Positions 44,801 through 53,206 of a stretch of 56,477 nt of DNA are shown here, one piece after another. Position 1 is the stretch's first letter. Each line of letters opens with the position of its first letter. Location: NCBI RefSeq assembly GCF_025351295.1, contig NZ_JANXWD010000056.1:1-56477 (forward strand), written 5' to 3'. This DNA comes from Phenylobacterium sp. (GTDB lineage: Bacteria; Pseudomonadota; Alphaproteobacteria; Caulobacterales; Caulobacteraceae). The translations under genes and the position numbers were made by a program. Below the pieces are notes generated by a model that was not told the DNA's origin, made no database searches, and saw nothing but the letters and a program-made list of their open reading frames with translations.

Positions 44801-45127
44801 ACCCGGGCCGCGCCCGACGGGGCCGGCGCGGTCGAGGTCAGCCTGGCGATCGCCGACCCCCCCATGGCCCACCCCAAGGCCATCGGTCCCTATCGCCTGG
44901 CCGTCTGGACCCAGTGGCCGGGCCAGTCGATCACCCCCATCGCCTTCGCCAACGGCGAGGACCTAGCCGGCGGCTGGCCCGACCTGTCGGACGGGTTCCT
45001 GTCGGTCACGGTCGCCGCGCCGGCCGCCCCAGGCAATGCGGCGGCCGATCCGATCACCTTGCGGTTCGCCGTCGTCGATCCGACAGGCCGGATGGGCGAT
45101 ATGACGCCGCCGATCTTGGTGGCGTAG
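41807..45127 (+). CDS. Giant protein F, 1106 aa, uncharacterised multi-beta-domain protein
   Basis: Function unknown. I choose ATG 41807 because GGAGGA ends 6 bases before it; a GTG at 41804 is also in frame. The N-terminal 150 residues form a beta domain (HLRVFAGMGASFPLAPFVVF), a helical middle follows (EVARVQALLQAAPFDGGLEG, then MSRFLGFADHIDDLPDL near 290), and a proline run (PPPRPPPPPPVLRF) at about 530-545 leads into several Ig/Fn3-like strand modules (LTLSVTFTDADGVVSAPA, RVYVTDQQGLGLTAAELAE, YRLAVWTQWPGQSITP). There is no signal peptide or membrane segment. The gene is coupled to gene E and ends 12 bp from the convergent kdpE stop, with no obvious terminator between. Confidence 0.83.
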   Translation: MATLFAPPELFSAFSCVSDGSDPDLAKGTHLRVFAGMGASFPLAPFVVFKIAARQAEPHALHVTDRAGKPAGGLFLSQLGIADVIPMLGDTSTSQTVRLDLRPSADGGLSRAQLFDQSGRLVAERDSPPFLFSAPRLHRLRLRGSAAFINITSKTVDVADIVEFPGLLALHRPGRLLGLPVQGRHAWYVGVQTRQDGLDRVAAGAPLRLNPMDRPDGPLDAVSPEAEVARVQALLQAAPFDGGLEGLLSKLIDDGATPPWLQIEKQRMPTGGARIDQLAETPRLAALQLAAIDPGMSRFLGFADHIDDLPDLRGGGGWDALAVAGLFAIDPTRFDPNGLLGLEDPDPNEGGLFQAILRQLAVKGGDDAVRELRELVAVTRARGLLLRAMIAVTAPTPPALAPSLPEPLLTEHRWQTAVGDMPSSRYRASFAFHDAPLAGMAAMAARIDDEMVSRHAFLPVGDFPVPERATPRIFGREQSALASSRRLKRLSASGHRAGLLADQDLPAEAGPLGYRWRASDLFGRFGEPAESDIGPPPRPPPPPPVLRFHIERAAVDPASPDPLSPGALRLTFAVPQPLPADRFNPGDRDRLASAMIVPAIGDLAAGSMPVAQATIGLDGESQDVDLTVVGFTTVDMPLPALAPQETRTLTLSVTFTDADGVVSAPATRPVKVTDMRPPRVIETGVGLFWTTAPGPSPDVELRLAWPAAVNSLHRVYVTDQQGLGLTAAELAEAVPGAAPSRGRVAEIGCNKVLGGAPVDRANFRLLTTKPVQAGADGRAILQTTLPRSLQVVQFLRVVPLSAEGAEAPFDGCGVVPVAVPDSRRPAPPRLEGGVDPATGIATLSVVAASFDGIGLQRDEPGLFADPVGDAQPPEFRLRRAVGAVADPIYGRPVAAGLLDRDAAAAPDVRFTGAVTDDNLGRGLEPFVRYVYWADVRLPPERRLPVGVVPIDPPGGVTALDPGNAANQARPMSLPSPPRVLVHVPADPPAALAEAAITATRAAPDGAGAVEVSLAIADPPMAHPKAIGPYRLAVWTQWPGQSITPIAFANGEDLAGGWPDLSDGFLSVTVAAPAAPGNAAADPITLRFAVVDPTGRMGDMTPPILVA

Positions 45128-45139
45128 AAGCCTGGGCGA

Positions 45140-45829
45140 TCACCCCATCCAGCGGTAGCCCACGCCGGGCTCGGTCAGGATCAGCACAGGCGCCGAGGGG
45201 TCGGGCTCGATCTTCTGGCGCAGCTGTCCTACGAAGACACGAAGGTACTGCACGTCCTGTTCGTGCGCCGGGCCCCACACGGCGGTCAGCAGCTGGCGCT
45301 GGGTGACCACCTTGCCGCCGCCCTGGACCAGCTGGGCCAGCAGGTCGTATTCGCGCGGCGAGAGCCGGATCGCCTCGCCGGTCCGGGTCACCAGCCGCTT
45401 CACCAGGTCGATGGTCAGCTCGCCGACGGTGACCACCGGCTCGGCGCCCTGATCCTGCAGGCGGTGGCGCAGCGCCACCCGCAGCCGGGCCAGCAGCTCG
45501 CCCACCCCGAACGGCTTCTCCACATAGTCGTCGGCGCCCATGTCCAGGGCGTCGATCTTCTCGGTCTCCCGGTCGCGGGCGGAGAGGATGATGATCGGTC
45601 CGGCGTAGAAGGCCCGCGCCTTGGCCAGGGCGTCCTTGCCGTCCAGGTCCGGCAGGCCCAGGTCCAGCACGACGGCGTCCGGCGCCTTGCGCGCCAGCTC
45701 GCGGAGGCCTTCGGCGGCGGTGTCGGCGCGGATCGGCTCGTAGCCGGCGGCATCCAGCGCCGGGCTCAGGAACCGGTGGATCTGTGGCTCGTCGTCGATC
45801 ACCAGGATGCGGGGCCGATAGGCGGTCAA
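45140..45829 (-). CDS. kdpE: Response regulator KdpE
   Basis: This 229-aa OmpR-family regulator has a receiver domain with the acidic pair in IDDEPQ, the phospho-acceptor D56 in VVLDLGLPDL and the lysine in ADDYVEKPFG, then a winged helix (LSPREYDLLAQLV, AVWGPAHEQDVQYLRVFVGQ, LTEPGVGYRW). KdpE activates kdp transcription at low potassium or high osmolarity. Its start overlaps the kdpD stop by 4 bp and it is the last gene of the kdp operon. A phased direct repeat upstream of the operon (53160-53179) fits its DNA site. Confidence 0.96.
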   Translation of the reverse strand: MTAYRPRILVIDDEPQIHRFLSPALDAAGYEPIRADTAAEGLRELARKAPDAVVLDLGLPDLDGKDALAKARAFYAGPIIILSARDRETEKIDALDMGADDYVEKPFGVGELLARLRVALRHRLQDQGAEPVVTVGELTIDLVKRLVTRTGEAIRLSPREYDLLAQLVQGGGKVVTQRQLLTAVWGPAHEQDVQYLRVFVGQLRQKIEPDPSAPVLILTEPGVGYRWMG

Positions 45830-48498
45830 AGCAGGCCTCCCGGCATCTGGCGTTCCTTGGGCAGGCTGATCAAGATGCGGGTGCCGCGGCCTTCGTGGAT
45901 CGGGCTGGCCGCCGCGATGCGCCCGCCCATGGCCTCCACGAAGCCCTTGGAGATGGCGAGGCCCAGGCCGGCGCCCTTGCCCCGGTCGGTCGCCTCGTCC
46001 ATCCGGCGGAAGCGCTCGAACACCCGCTCCAGCTCGGTCGTCGGGATGCCGCGGCCCTCGTCCTCGATGCTGATCACCACGTTGCCGCGATCCTCGTATG
46101 CGGCGACCTCTATCACGGTCCGGTCGGGGCTGTAGGCGATGGCGTTCTCCAGGATGTTGACCAGCGCCTGTTCCAGCAGCGAGGCATCCGCCATCACCAT
46201 GGAAAGCTCCGATGGAAAGTCACGGTCGACGGTGCGGCCTTCCAGCCGGCGCTTCACCCGCTCGACGGCGGCGCCCAGCACGTCGCGGATGTCGATCCAG
46301 TCGCGCCGGGTGACCAGGGCGCCGCCCTCCAGCCGGGTCATGTCCAGGAGGTCGCCGACGTAGCGGTTCAAGCGCTCGGCCTCCTCGCGGATCGAGACCA
46401 GAAGATCCTGCGCGACCTTCGGGGTCAGCGACTTGCCGTAGTCGATCAGCGTGGTCGCCGCGCCCAGCACGGTGGAGAGCGGGGTGCGCAGGTCGTGGCT
46501 GACCGAGTTGAGCAGCGCCGAGCGCAGCCGGTCGGTGCGCCGCAGGGCCTCGGCGTCGGCCGCGCCGGCCGCGAACTCCGCCCGCTCCAGCGCCACGGCG
46601 CCCTGGTCGAGCAGGGCGGCCACGAAGCGCTCTCCCTCTTCCGTCGCCACGGCCGAGGGCTCGACGCCCACCACGCCGGCCCGGGTCTTGACCCCCTGCA
46701 GCGGGCGGAAGGTCCACGCGGCGTTGGGCAGGGTGCCGGTCCGCGCGCCTGAGGGCTCGCCCTTCTCCCAGGCCCAGCGGGCGGCGGCCATGTCGCCGGC
46801 CGAGAGGGTTTCCGCAACAGGCGAGGACGCGGCGATCTGGATGTCGTCGCCCACCGGGGTCAGCACCACGGCCTTGGCCCCGGTGGCGGCAGCAAGCTGT
46901 TCGGCCAGCACGGCGGCGGCGTCCTGCGCGACAGCGGCGGCCGAGAGCCGCCGCGTCGCCGCCAGGACCGCGGAGATCGCCGACGCCCGGCGCGAGACCG
47001 CCCGGGACTGGTCGCGGATCCGCCCGGTCAGCCAGCCGGTGGCCACCGCGACCGCGAAGAACACCGCGAACGTGAACACATCCGCCGGGTGGCCGATCAC
47101 GAAGCTGAACCGCGGCTGCAGGAAAAAAAAGTTGTAGACCAGCGCCGCCGTGGCCGCGGCCAGCAGCGCCGGCCAGAGACCGAAGGCGAGGCCCGAAACC
47201 AGCACGCTCAGCAGGAAGACCATGGCCAGGTTGGCGCTCTCGACATGGCGGTCGACCAGCCAGGCCACCGCCCCCGCCAGGCCGACGATTGCGAGCGCGC
47301 CCGCGTGTCCCGCCCACGCCACCGGCCCCAGGGCGCGGCGGACCACCGGCGCCGCGCTCTCGGTTTCCGAGGACTCGGTGACGATGTGCAGGGCCGCGCC
47401 GGTCGTCCCTTCCAGCAGCGCGGTGATCAGGGTCCGCCGGAACGGTATCCGGCGCAGGCGGGTCTTGCCGATGACGATCTGGGTGAGGTTGTTGCGGCGC
47501 GCATAGTCCAGAACCGAGCCCACCAGGTCGTCGCCGGTCAGCACCACCGTCGCCCCACCCAGCTGCTCGGCGAGCTTCAGCGCCTCGCGCAGCTTCTGGG
47601 CGGCGGCCGTCGAGGCCGGGCGCGCGTTGGGCCGCTCGACGTGCGCCACCGTCCAGGGCGCGTCCATCATCATGTCGGACAGCCGCCGCCCGGCCCGCAC
47701 CAGCGCCGGGGCCATGGCGTCGGGGCCGACCAGCACCAGGATCCGCTCCCCCGCCGCCCACGGCCCCTCGACGCCCGCCCGCTTCATGGCGCCCATCAGC
47801 TGGTCGTCCACGGTCTGGGCGGCGCGGCGCAGGGCCAGTTCGCGCAGCGCCGTCAGGTTCTCCACCTTGAAGAACCGGTCGGCGGCCAGCCGCGCGGTCT
47901 CGGCAAGGTAGACCTTGCCCTCGGCCATCCGCTCGCGGAGCTCGGCGGGGGTGATGTCCACCAGCTCGATCTCGTCGGCTTGCGAGAGCGCGCCGTCCGG
48001 CACCGTCTCGCGCTGACGCACGCCGGTGATCTTCCAGACCACGTCGACCAGGCTCTCAAGGTGCTGGACGTTCAGCGTGGTCCAGACGTCGATCCCGGCG
48101 GACAGGATCTCCTCGACATCCTGCCAGCGCTTCGGGTGGCGGGAGCTGGGCGCGTTGGAGTGGGCATATTCGTCAACCAGCAGCAGAGCCGGCCGACGCG
48201 CCAGGGCGCCGTCCAGGTCGAACTCCAGGAGGGTGCGGCCCTTGTAGTCGATGGGCGCGCGCGGCATGACCTCCAGGCCGCGCAGCAGGGACTGGGTCTC
48301 GCGCCGGCCGTGGGTCTCGACGACGCCGACCACGACGTCGCCGCCCTCGGCCTTGCGGCGTCGGGCGGCGCGCAGCATCTCATAAGTCTTGCCGACCCCC
48401 GGCGACATGCCCAGGAAGACCTTCAGCCGGCCCCGCCCCGGCCGGTGCGCCGCCAGCAGGGCGTCAGGATCCGGCCTGCGGGGGTCGTCGGGGATCAT
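45826..48498 (-). CDS. kdpD: Osmosensitive potassium channel sensor kinase KdpD
   Basis: This 890-aa inner-membrane histidine kinase has the KdpD N-terminal domain with Walker A MSPGVGKTYE (about 31-40) and LLVDEYAHSNAPSSRHPKRW, a universal-stress-like domain (about 245-370), four transmembrane helices of the DUF4118 type (about 395-500), a GAF-like domain (about 520-650), then HisKA with H668 in SVSHDLRTPLS and an ATPase domain with NAIAYSP, GRGIP and GAGLGLAIS. It phosphorylates KdpE. Length is full. It overlaps both kdpC and kdpE by 4 bp, so the operon is tightly coupled. Confidence 0.97.
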   Translation of the reverse strand: MIPDDPRRPDPDALLAAHRPGRGRLKVFLGMSPGVGKTYEMLRAARRRKAEGGDVVVGVVETHGRRETQSLLRGLEVMPRAPIDYKGRTLLEFDLDGALARRPALLLVDEYAHSNAPSSRHPKRWQDVEEILSAGIDVWTTLNVQHLESLVDVVWKITGVRQRETVPDGALSQADEIELVDITPAELRERMAEGKVYLAETARLAADRFFKVENLTALRELALRRAAQTVDDQLMGAMKRAGVEGPWAAGERILVLVGPDAMAPALVRAGRRLSDMMMDAPWTVAHVERPNARPASTAAAQKLREALKLAEQLGGATVVLTGDDLVGSVLDYARRNNLTQIVIGKTRLRRIPFRRTLITALLEGTTGAALHIVTESSETESAAPVVRRALGPVAWAGHAGALAIVGLAGAVAWLVDRHVESANLAMVFLLSVLVSGLAFGLWPALLAAATAALVYNFFFLQPRFSFVIGHPADVFTFAVFFAVAVATGWLTGRIRDQSRAVSRRASAISAVLAATRRLSAAAVAQDAAAVLAEQLAAATGAKAVVLTPVGDDIQIAASSPVAETLSAGDMAAARWAWEKGEPSGARTGTLPNAAWTFRPLQGVKTRAGVVGVEPSAVATEEGERFVAALLDQGAVALERAEFAAGAADAEALRRTDRLRSALLNSVSHDLRTPLSTVLGAATTLIDYGKSLTPKVAQDLLVSIREEAERLNRYVGDLLDMTRLEGGALVTRRDWIDIRDVLGAAVERVKRRLEGRTVDRDFPSELSMVMADASLLEQALVNILENAIAYSPDRTVIEVAAYEDRGNVVISIEDEGRGIPTTELERVFERFRRMDEATDRGKGAGLGLAISKGFVEAMGGRIAAASPIHEGRGTRILISLPKERQMPGGLL

Positions 48499-49091
48499 CG
48501 CGCCGCAGGTTGCCCCGGCCTGAACGCAGCGTCGAGCGCGAGGTTGGTCTCCAGCACATTGACGCTCGGCTGCCCCATGACGCCCAGCACGGGCGGCAGG
48601 GTCCGCTCGGCGATCAGTCGCTCGACCTGGGCCACCGCGACGCCCCGCGTCCGGGCGATGCGAGCGGCCTGCTGGCGCGCGTTCAGCGGCGAGATGTCGG
48701 GGTCCAGGCCCGAGCCGGAGGTGGTCACGGCGTCAGCGGCGATGCGCGTCGCGCCGCCCTGGCGGAGCTGGTCGGCGCTGGCCTTCACCCGCTTGGTCAG
48801 GTCCGGATTGAGCGGGCCGAGGTTGGAGCCCGACGAACCCGCTGCATCGTAGCCGTCGGAGCCGGCGGCCGAGGGGCGGGGGTGCAGGTATTCCGGCCGG
48901 CTGAAGTTCTGGGCGATCAGCCGCGAGCCGATCACCTGGCCGGCGGCGTTTCGCACCAGGCTGCCGCCGGCCTGGGCCGGGAAGGCCAGCTGGCCGATGC
49001 CGGTGACCAGCAGCGGATAGCCGATCCCCAGCAGGAGGGTGAAGAACAGGGTCGAGACGACCGCGGCGCGGACTTGGGCGAGCATTGTCAT
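48495..49091 (-). CDS. kdpC: Potassium-transporting ATPase subunit KdpC
   Basis: This 198-aa single-pass membrane subunit has an N-terminal helix (AAVVSTLFFTLLLGIGYPLL) and the periplasmic family signature FSRPEYLHPRPSAAG, YDAAGSSGSNLGP, and GSGLDPDISPLNARQQAARI, near the end of which comes VNVLETNLALD. It assembles with KdpA, B and F into the ATP-driven K+ uptake complex. It starts 4 bp after kdpB and overlaps kdpD by 4 bp. Confidence 0.96.
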   Translation of the reverse strand: MTMLAQVRAAVVSTLFFTLLLGIGYPLLVTGIGQLAFPAQAGGSLVRNAAGQVIGSRLIAQNFSRPEYLHPRPSAAGSDGYDAAGSSGSNLGPLNPDLTKRVKASADQLRQGGATRIAADAVTTSGSGLDPDISPLNARQQAARIARTRGVAVAQVERLIAERTLPPVLGVMGQPSVNVLETNLALDAAFRPGQPAAR

Positions 49092-49095
49092 GTCC

Positions 49096-51165
49096 TCAGG
49101 CGAGACCGAGGGCCGAGACGGCCAGGTCGATGAGCTTGATACCGGCGAACGGGGCGACGAGGCCGCCCAGCCCGTAGATCAGCAGGTTGCGCTGGAGCAG
49201 GCGGCCCGCGCCGATGGCCCGGTACTTTACGCCGCGCAGGGCCAGCGGGATCAGGGCCACGATCACCAGGGCGTTGAAGATCACCGCCGACAGGATCGCG
49301 CTCTGCGGGCTGTGGAGCCCCATCACGTTGAGCGCCCCCAGGGCCGGCAGGGCGACCACGAACAGCGCCGGGATGATCGCGAAATACTTGGCCACGTCGT
49401 TGGCGATGGAGAAGGTAGTGAGCGCGCCGCGGGTGATCAGCAGCTGCTTCCCGGTCTCGACGATCTCGATGACCTTGGTGGGGTCGCTGTCGAGGTCGAC
49501 CATGTTGCCGGCCTCGCGCGCGGCCTGGGATCCGGTCTGCATGGCCACGCCGACGTCGGCCTGCGCCAGGGCCGGCGCGTCGTTCGCGCCGTCGCCGCAC
49601 ATGGCCACCAGCCGGCCCTTGCCCTGTTCGGCCCGGATCAGCCGCAGCTTGTCCTCCGGCGTCGCCTCGGCGAGGAAATCGTCGACGCCCGCCTCCGAGG
49701 CGATGGCCGCCGCGGTGACCGGGTTGTCGCCGGTAATCATCACCGTACGCAGGCCCATGCGGCGCAGGTCGGCGAACCGCTCCTTCACGTTGGGCTTCAC
49801 CACGTCCTTCAAGTGGATCACGCCCATCAGGACCCCGTTTTCAGAGACCGCCAGCGGCGTGCCGCCTGAGCGGGCGATGCGATCGACCGCGGCATTGAAC
49901 TCCGCGGGCGCCTTCGAGCTGTCGAGGCCGGCGCCCTTGAGCACCGCGTCGACCGCGCCCTTGCGCCAGACGCTGCCCTCGGAATCGAGGCCGGACTGGC
50001 GGGTGGTGGCGCTGAAGGGAATCACCTTGGCGCCCTGCGGCGCCTCCAGCATGAAGCCCTGGTTGCGGGCCAGCTCGACGATGGAGCGGCCTTCCGGCGT
50101 CTCGTCGGCGAGCGAGGCGAGCAGGGTCGCGCGAAGCATGGCCTCCGCCCGCACGCCCGGCGCCGGGATCAGCTCCGTGGCCATCCGGTTGCCGAAGGTG
50201 ATGGTGCCGGTCTTGTCCAGCAACAGGGTGTCCACGTCGCCCGCGGCCTCCACCGCCCGGCCGGAGGTCGCCAGGACGTTGACCTTCAGCAGCCGGTCCA
50301 TGCCGGCGATGCCGACGGCCGACAGCAGGCCGCCGATGGTGGTGGGGATCAGGCAGATGAACAGCGCGCCCAGCACCACCGGGTCCAGCTTCACGCCGGA
50401 ATAGGCGCCCAGGCCCAGCAGGGTGACGACGGCGATCAGGAAGATCAGCGTCAGGCCCGCCAGTAGCACCGCCAGGGCGATCTCGTTCGGGGTCTTGCGC
50501 CGGTCGGCGCCCTCGACCATGGCGATCATCCGGTCGAGGAAGGTGGAGCCCGCCTCAGAGGTGACCCGCACCTTGATCCAGTCGGAGACCACGGTGGTGC
50601 CGCCGGTCACGGCGCTGCGGTCGCCGCCGCTCTCGCGGATCACCGGGGCGCTTTCGCCGGTGACCGCGGCCTCGTTGACCGAGGCGACGCCCTCGATGAT
50701 CTCGCCGTCGGCGGGGATCACGTCGCCGGCCTCGACCAGCACGATCTCGCCCACCCCCAGCTTGTGGGCCGGGGTCGGCACGATGACGCCGCGCTCCAGG
50801 TCGACGATCAGCTTGGCCTTGGTGGTCACCCGGGCGGCGCGCAGGCTGTCGGCCGCCGCCTTGCCGCGGCCCTCGGCGACGCTCTCCGCGAAGTTGGCGA
50901 ACAGCACGGTCGCCCAGAGCCACAGGGCCAGTTGCAGGGCGAAGCCCCACTGGCCGGCCTGGTAGACGGCCAGAACGGTCGAGACGGTCGCCAGGATGGC
51001 GACGATCTCGGTGGCGAAGATCACCGGATTGCCGGTCAGCTTGCGCGGGTCCAGCTTCACGAAGGCGTCGCGGGCGGCGCGGGTCAGGATGGGGCCGGAA
51101 AAGCTGCCGACCAGGGCGGTGGCCGTACGGCGCGGCTCGCCCAGGGAGGTGGAAGTCGTGGTCAT
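49096..51165 (-). CDS. kdpB: Potassium-transporting P-type ATPase subunit KdpB
   Basis: This 689-aa P-type ATPase hydrolyses ATP for K+ uptake. The phosphorylation motif [14 protein letters not shown] is at about 312-325 and the dephosphorylation motif VTGESAPV at about 168. [20 protein letters not shown] and the hinge [20 protein letters not shown] (about 535) are present. Transmembrane helices are in the usual KdpB positions and length is normal. It starts 19 bp after kdpA. Confidence 0.97.
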   Translation of the reverse strand: MTTTSTSLGEPRRTATALVGSFSGPILTRAARDAFVKLDPRKLTGNPVIFATEIVAILATVSTVLAVYQAGQWGFALQLALWLWATVLFANFAESVAEGRGKAAADSLRAARVTTKAKLIVDLERGVIVPTPAHKLGVGEIVLVEAGDVIPADGEIIEGVASVNEAAVTGESAPVIRESGGDRSAVTGGTTVVSDWIKVRVTSEAGSTFLDRMIAMVEGADRRKTPNEIALAVLLAGLTLIFLIAVVTLLGLGAYSGVKLDPVVLGALFICLIPTTIGGLLSAVGIAGMDRLLKVNVLATSGRAVEAAGDVDTLLLDKTGTITFGNRMATELIPAPGVRAEAMLRATLLASLADETPEGRSIVELARNQGFMLEAPQGAKVIPFSATTRQSGLDSEGSVWRKGAVDAVLKGAGLDSSKAPAEFNAAVDRIARSGGTPLAVSENGVLMGVIHLKDVVKPNVKERFADLRRMGLRTVMITGDNPVTAAAIASEAGVDDFLAEATPEDKLRLIRAEQGKGRLVAMCGDGANDAPALAQADVGVAMQTGSQAAREAGNMVDLDSDPTKVIEIVETGKQLLITRGALTTFSIANDVAKYFAIIPALFVVALPALGALNVMGLHSPQSAILSAVIFNALVIVALIPLALRGVKYRAIGAGRLLQRNLLIYGLGGLVAPFAGIKLIDLAVSALGLA

Positions 51166-51184
51166 GTGATGTGTCCCAGGAGTG

Positions 51185-52894
51185 TCAGCGAGCCGCGAGC
51201 GTCTGGAGCACCTGGAAGTGCTCCACGATCGGGCCGAGCGCGAGGGCGGGGAAGAACTGCAGGCCGCCCATAACCAGGATCACCCCGATCAGCAGGCCGA
51301 CGAAGAGGCCGCCGTCGGTCGGGAAGGTCCCGGCCGTGGCCCCCAGCTTTGGCTTGGCCGCCAGCGAGCCGGCGATCGCCAGTACCGGGATGACGTAGGC
51401 GAAGCGGCCCAGCAGCATCGCGATGCCCAGGGTGGTGTTCCACCACGGAGTGTTGGCGCTGAGCCCGGCGAAGGCCGAGCCATTGTTCCCGGTCGCCGAG
51501 GAATAGGCGTAGAGGATCTCCGACAGGCCGTGGGCGCCGGGGTTGGCCAGGCCCTTGAGCGCCGCCGGCAGCACCGCGGCGGCCGAGGTGAAGCCGAGGA
51601 TCGCCAGCGGCAGGATCAGCACCGCCAGCATGGCGTACTTGATCTCGCGGGCCTCCACCTTCTTGCCGAGGTATTCCGGCGTCCGGCCGACCATCAGCCC
51701 GGCCACGAAGACCGCGATCAGGGCGATCACCACCATGCCGTAGAGGCCCGAACCCACCCCGCCGGGCAGGATCTCGCCCAGCTGGATCATGAACAGCGCC
51801 ACGCCGCCGCCCAGCGGCATGAAGCTGTCATGCATGGCGTTGACGCCGCCGTCGGAGGCGCCGGTGGTGGCCGCCGTCCAGACGGCGGTCGAGGGCGCGC
51901 CGAAGCGGACCTCCTTGCCCTCCATGTTGACGCCGGTGTCGGCGTGGGCGGCGACCAGGGCCGGGGCGGCCTGGGTTTCCGCCGCATAGATCGCCGCCGA
52001 CGCGCCGAACACGAACAGCGCCATGACCACGACCAGGGCGCGGGCCTCGCGGCGCGCCAGGACGATCCGTCCGAAGGCCACGACGCAGGCATAGCCCAGC
52101 ACGTTCATCGATACGATCTCGATGAAATTGGTCCAGGCGTTGGGGTTCTCGAACGGGTGGGCGGAGTTGGCGTTGAAGATGCCGCCGCCATTGGTGCCGA
52201 ACTGCTTGATCGCCTCCTGGCTGGCGGTGGGATAGAGCGCCAGCGTCTGGTGCGCACCCTCGACCGTGGTCGCCTTGACGTGGGCCAGCAGGCTCTGCGG
52301 CTCGCCCAGCGCCACATAGGCGATGGCGATGACCAGCGAGAACGGCAGCAGCACGTAGAGGCAGATCCGGGTCAGATCGACCCAGAAGTTGCCCAGGCCC
52401 TCGGCCCGGTTGGCCGCGAAGGCCCGCGCCATCACCGCGGCGATGGCGATCCCGGCGGCGGCCGACAGGAAGTTGTGCGAGGTCAGCCCGGCCATCTGCG
52501 AGAAGGTCGAGACCACCTGCTCGGGCACATAGGACTGCCAGTTGGTATTGGTGACGAAGCTGACCGCCGTGTTGAACGCCAGGTCCGGCGACAGGCCGGC
52601 GAAGCCCTGCGGGTTCAGCGGCAGCAGGTCCTGGAACCGCAGGATCAGGTAGAGGACGACGAAGCTGGCCGCCGAGAAGGCCAGGAAGCTGGCCGCATAG
52701 CCGGACCAGCCCTGGCTGCTGTCGGCCTTCACGCCGCAGCCCCCGTAGACCAGCCGCTCCACAGGCTTGAGCACCGGGTCGAGCCAGGTGCGCTGGCCCT
52801 GCCAGACGCGCGCCAGATATGCGCCCAGTGGCCAAGCCAGCCCCAGGGTGACGCCGATGGTGATGACGATTTCCGCCCAGCCGGCGCCGTTCAT
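51185..52894 (-). CDS. kdpA: Potassium-binding channel-like subunit KdpA
   Basis: This 569-aa membrane protein with about ten helices binds and translocates K+. Family landmarks include [20 protein letters not shown] near the N-terminus, [13 protein letters not shown] (first filter loop), [20 protein letters not shown] (about 225) and a late [18 protein letters not shown] loop, which together form the four-fold pore lining. Its ATG shares one base with the kdpF stop. Confidence 0.97.
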   Translation of the reverse strand: MNGAGWAEIVITIGVTLGLAWPLGAYLARVWQGQRTWLDPVLKPVERLVYGGCGVKADSSQGWSGYAASFLAFSAASFVVLYLILRFQDLLPLNPQGFAGLSPDLAFNTAVSFVTNTNWQSYVPEQVVSTFSQMAGLTSHNFLSAAAGIAIAAVMARAFAANRAEGLGNFWVDLTRICLYVLLPFSLVIAIAYVALGEPQSLLAHVKATTVEGAHQTLALYPTASQEAIKQFGTNGGGIFNANSAHPFENPNAWTNFIEIVSMNVLGYACVVAFGRIVLARREARALVVVMALFVFGASAAIYAAETQAAPALVAAHADTGVNMEGKEVRFGAPSTAVWTAATTGASDGGVNAMHDSFMPLGGGVALFMIQLGEILPGGVGSGLYGMVVIALIAVFVAGLMVGRTPEYLGKKVEAREIKYAMLAVLILPLAILGFTSAAAVLPAALKGLANPGAHGLSEILYAYSSATGNNGSAFAGLSANTPWWNTTLGIAMLLGRFAYVIPVLAIAGSLAAKPKLGATAGTFPTDGGLFVGLLIGVILVMGGLQFFPALALGPIVEHFQVLQTLAAR

Positions 52895-52980
52895 CAGAAC
52901 CGCTCCGGCCGGATGAGGGCGACCAGCATGTAGCCGCCGATGACCAGCGCCCCGGCGCCCCAGATCAGGTCCGCCAGCAT
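52894..52980 (-). CDS. kdpF: KdpF small membrane subunit
   Basis: A 28-codon ORF with one hydrophobic helix ([20 protein letters not shown]) ending in the diagnostic IRPERF. KdpF stabilises the KdpABC complex. Its stop overlaps the kdpA start by one base (TGATG on the minus strand), and its own ATG overlaps the stop of the preceding 27-aa ORF in the same way. The gene is too short for usual ORF finders. Confidence 0.9.
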   Translation of the reverse strand: MLADLIWGAGALVIGGYMLVALIRPERF

Positions 52981-53063
52981 CAGAGGCGCCTCAGGGCGGC
53001 GGCGTAGAGGCCGAACAGGGCGAACGCCCCGACGCCCACAGCCAGGTAGATGAGATCGAGCAT
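52980..53063 (-). CDS. Small 27-aa membrane protein at the head of the kdp operon
   Basis: A 27-codon ORF: start [20 protein letters not shown], end AAALRRL, so one transmembrane helix with a short basic tail. A GGAG lies about eight bases before its ATG and its stop codon overlaps the kdpF start (TGATG), so it is coupled. Comparable short ORFs exist before kdpF in some alphaproteobacterial kdp operons; their role is not established. It may be a second KdpF-like stabiliser or a leader peptide. Confidence 0.65.
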   Translation of the reverse strand: MLDLIYLAVGVGAFALFGLYAAALRRL

Positions 53064-53159
53064 GCGATGTCTCCGATCCGTCCCGGCATTGAGCGGGGAC
53101 CGAGCGGCGCTAGATCGCATTGATGGGCGTTAAGCTTCGAGACGGCCCTGGGGGCCGGC

Positions 53160-53179
53160 GCATAAGGACGGCATAAGGA
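53160..53179 (-). promoter_or_regulatory. Predicted KdpE-type direct repeat upstream of the kdp operon
   Basis: On the + strand GCATAAGGA occurs at 53160-53168 and again at 53171-53179, an exact 11-bp period; on the operon strand this is TCCTTATGC repeated. Direct repeats spaced by one helical turn are the usual binding mode of OmpR-family regulators such as KdpE. The site is about 97 bp upstream of the first kdp ORF and close to the end of the upstream reductase gene. Confidence 0.55.
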
Positions 53180-53206
53180 TCGCCGCCTGTCGCGGTCGGA
53201 CATTCG

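Noticed and set aside
16628..45127. Possible contractile injection system or phage tail cluster
   Set aside because: Large unknown proteins in a row suggested it, but no sheath, tube, baseplate, spike, LysM or AAA ATPase sequence could be recognised.
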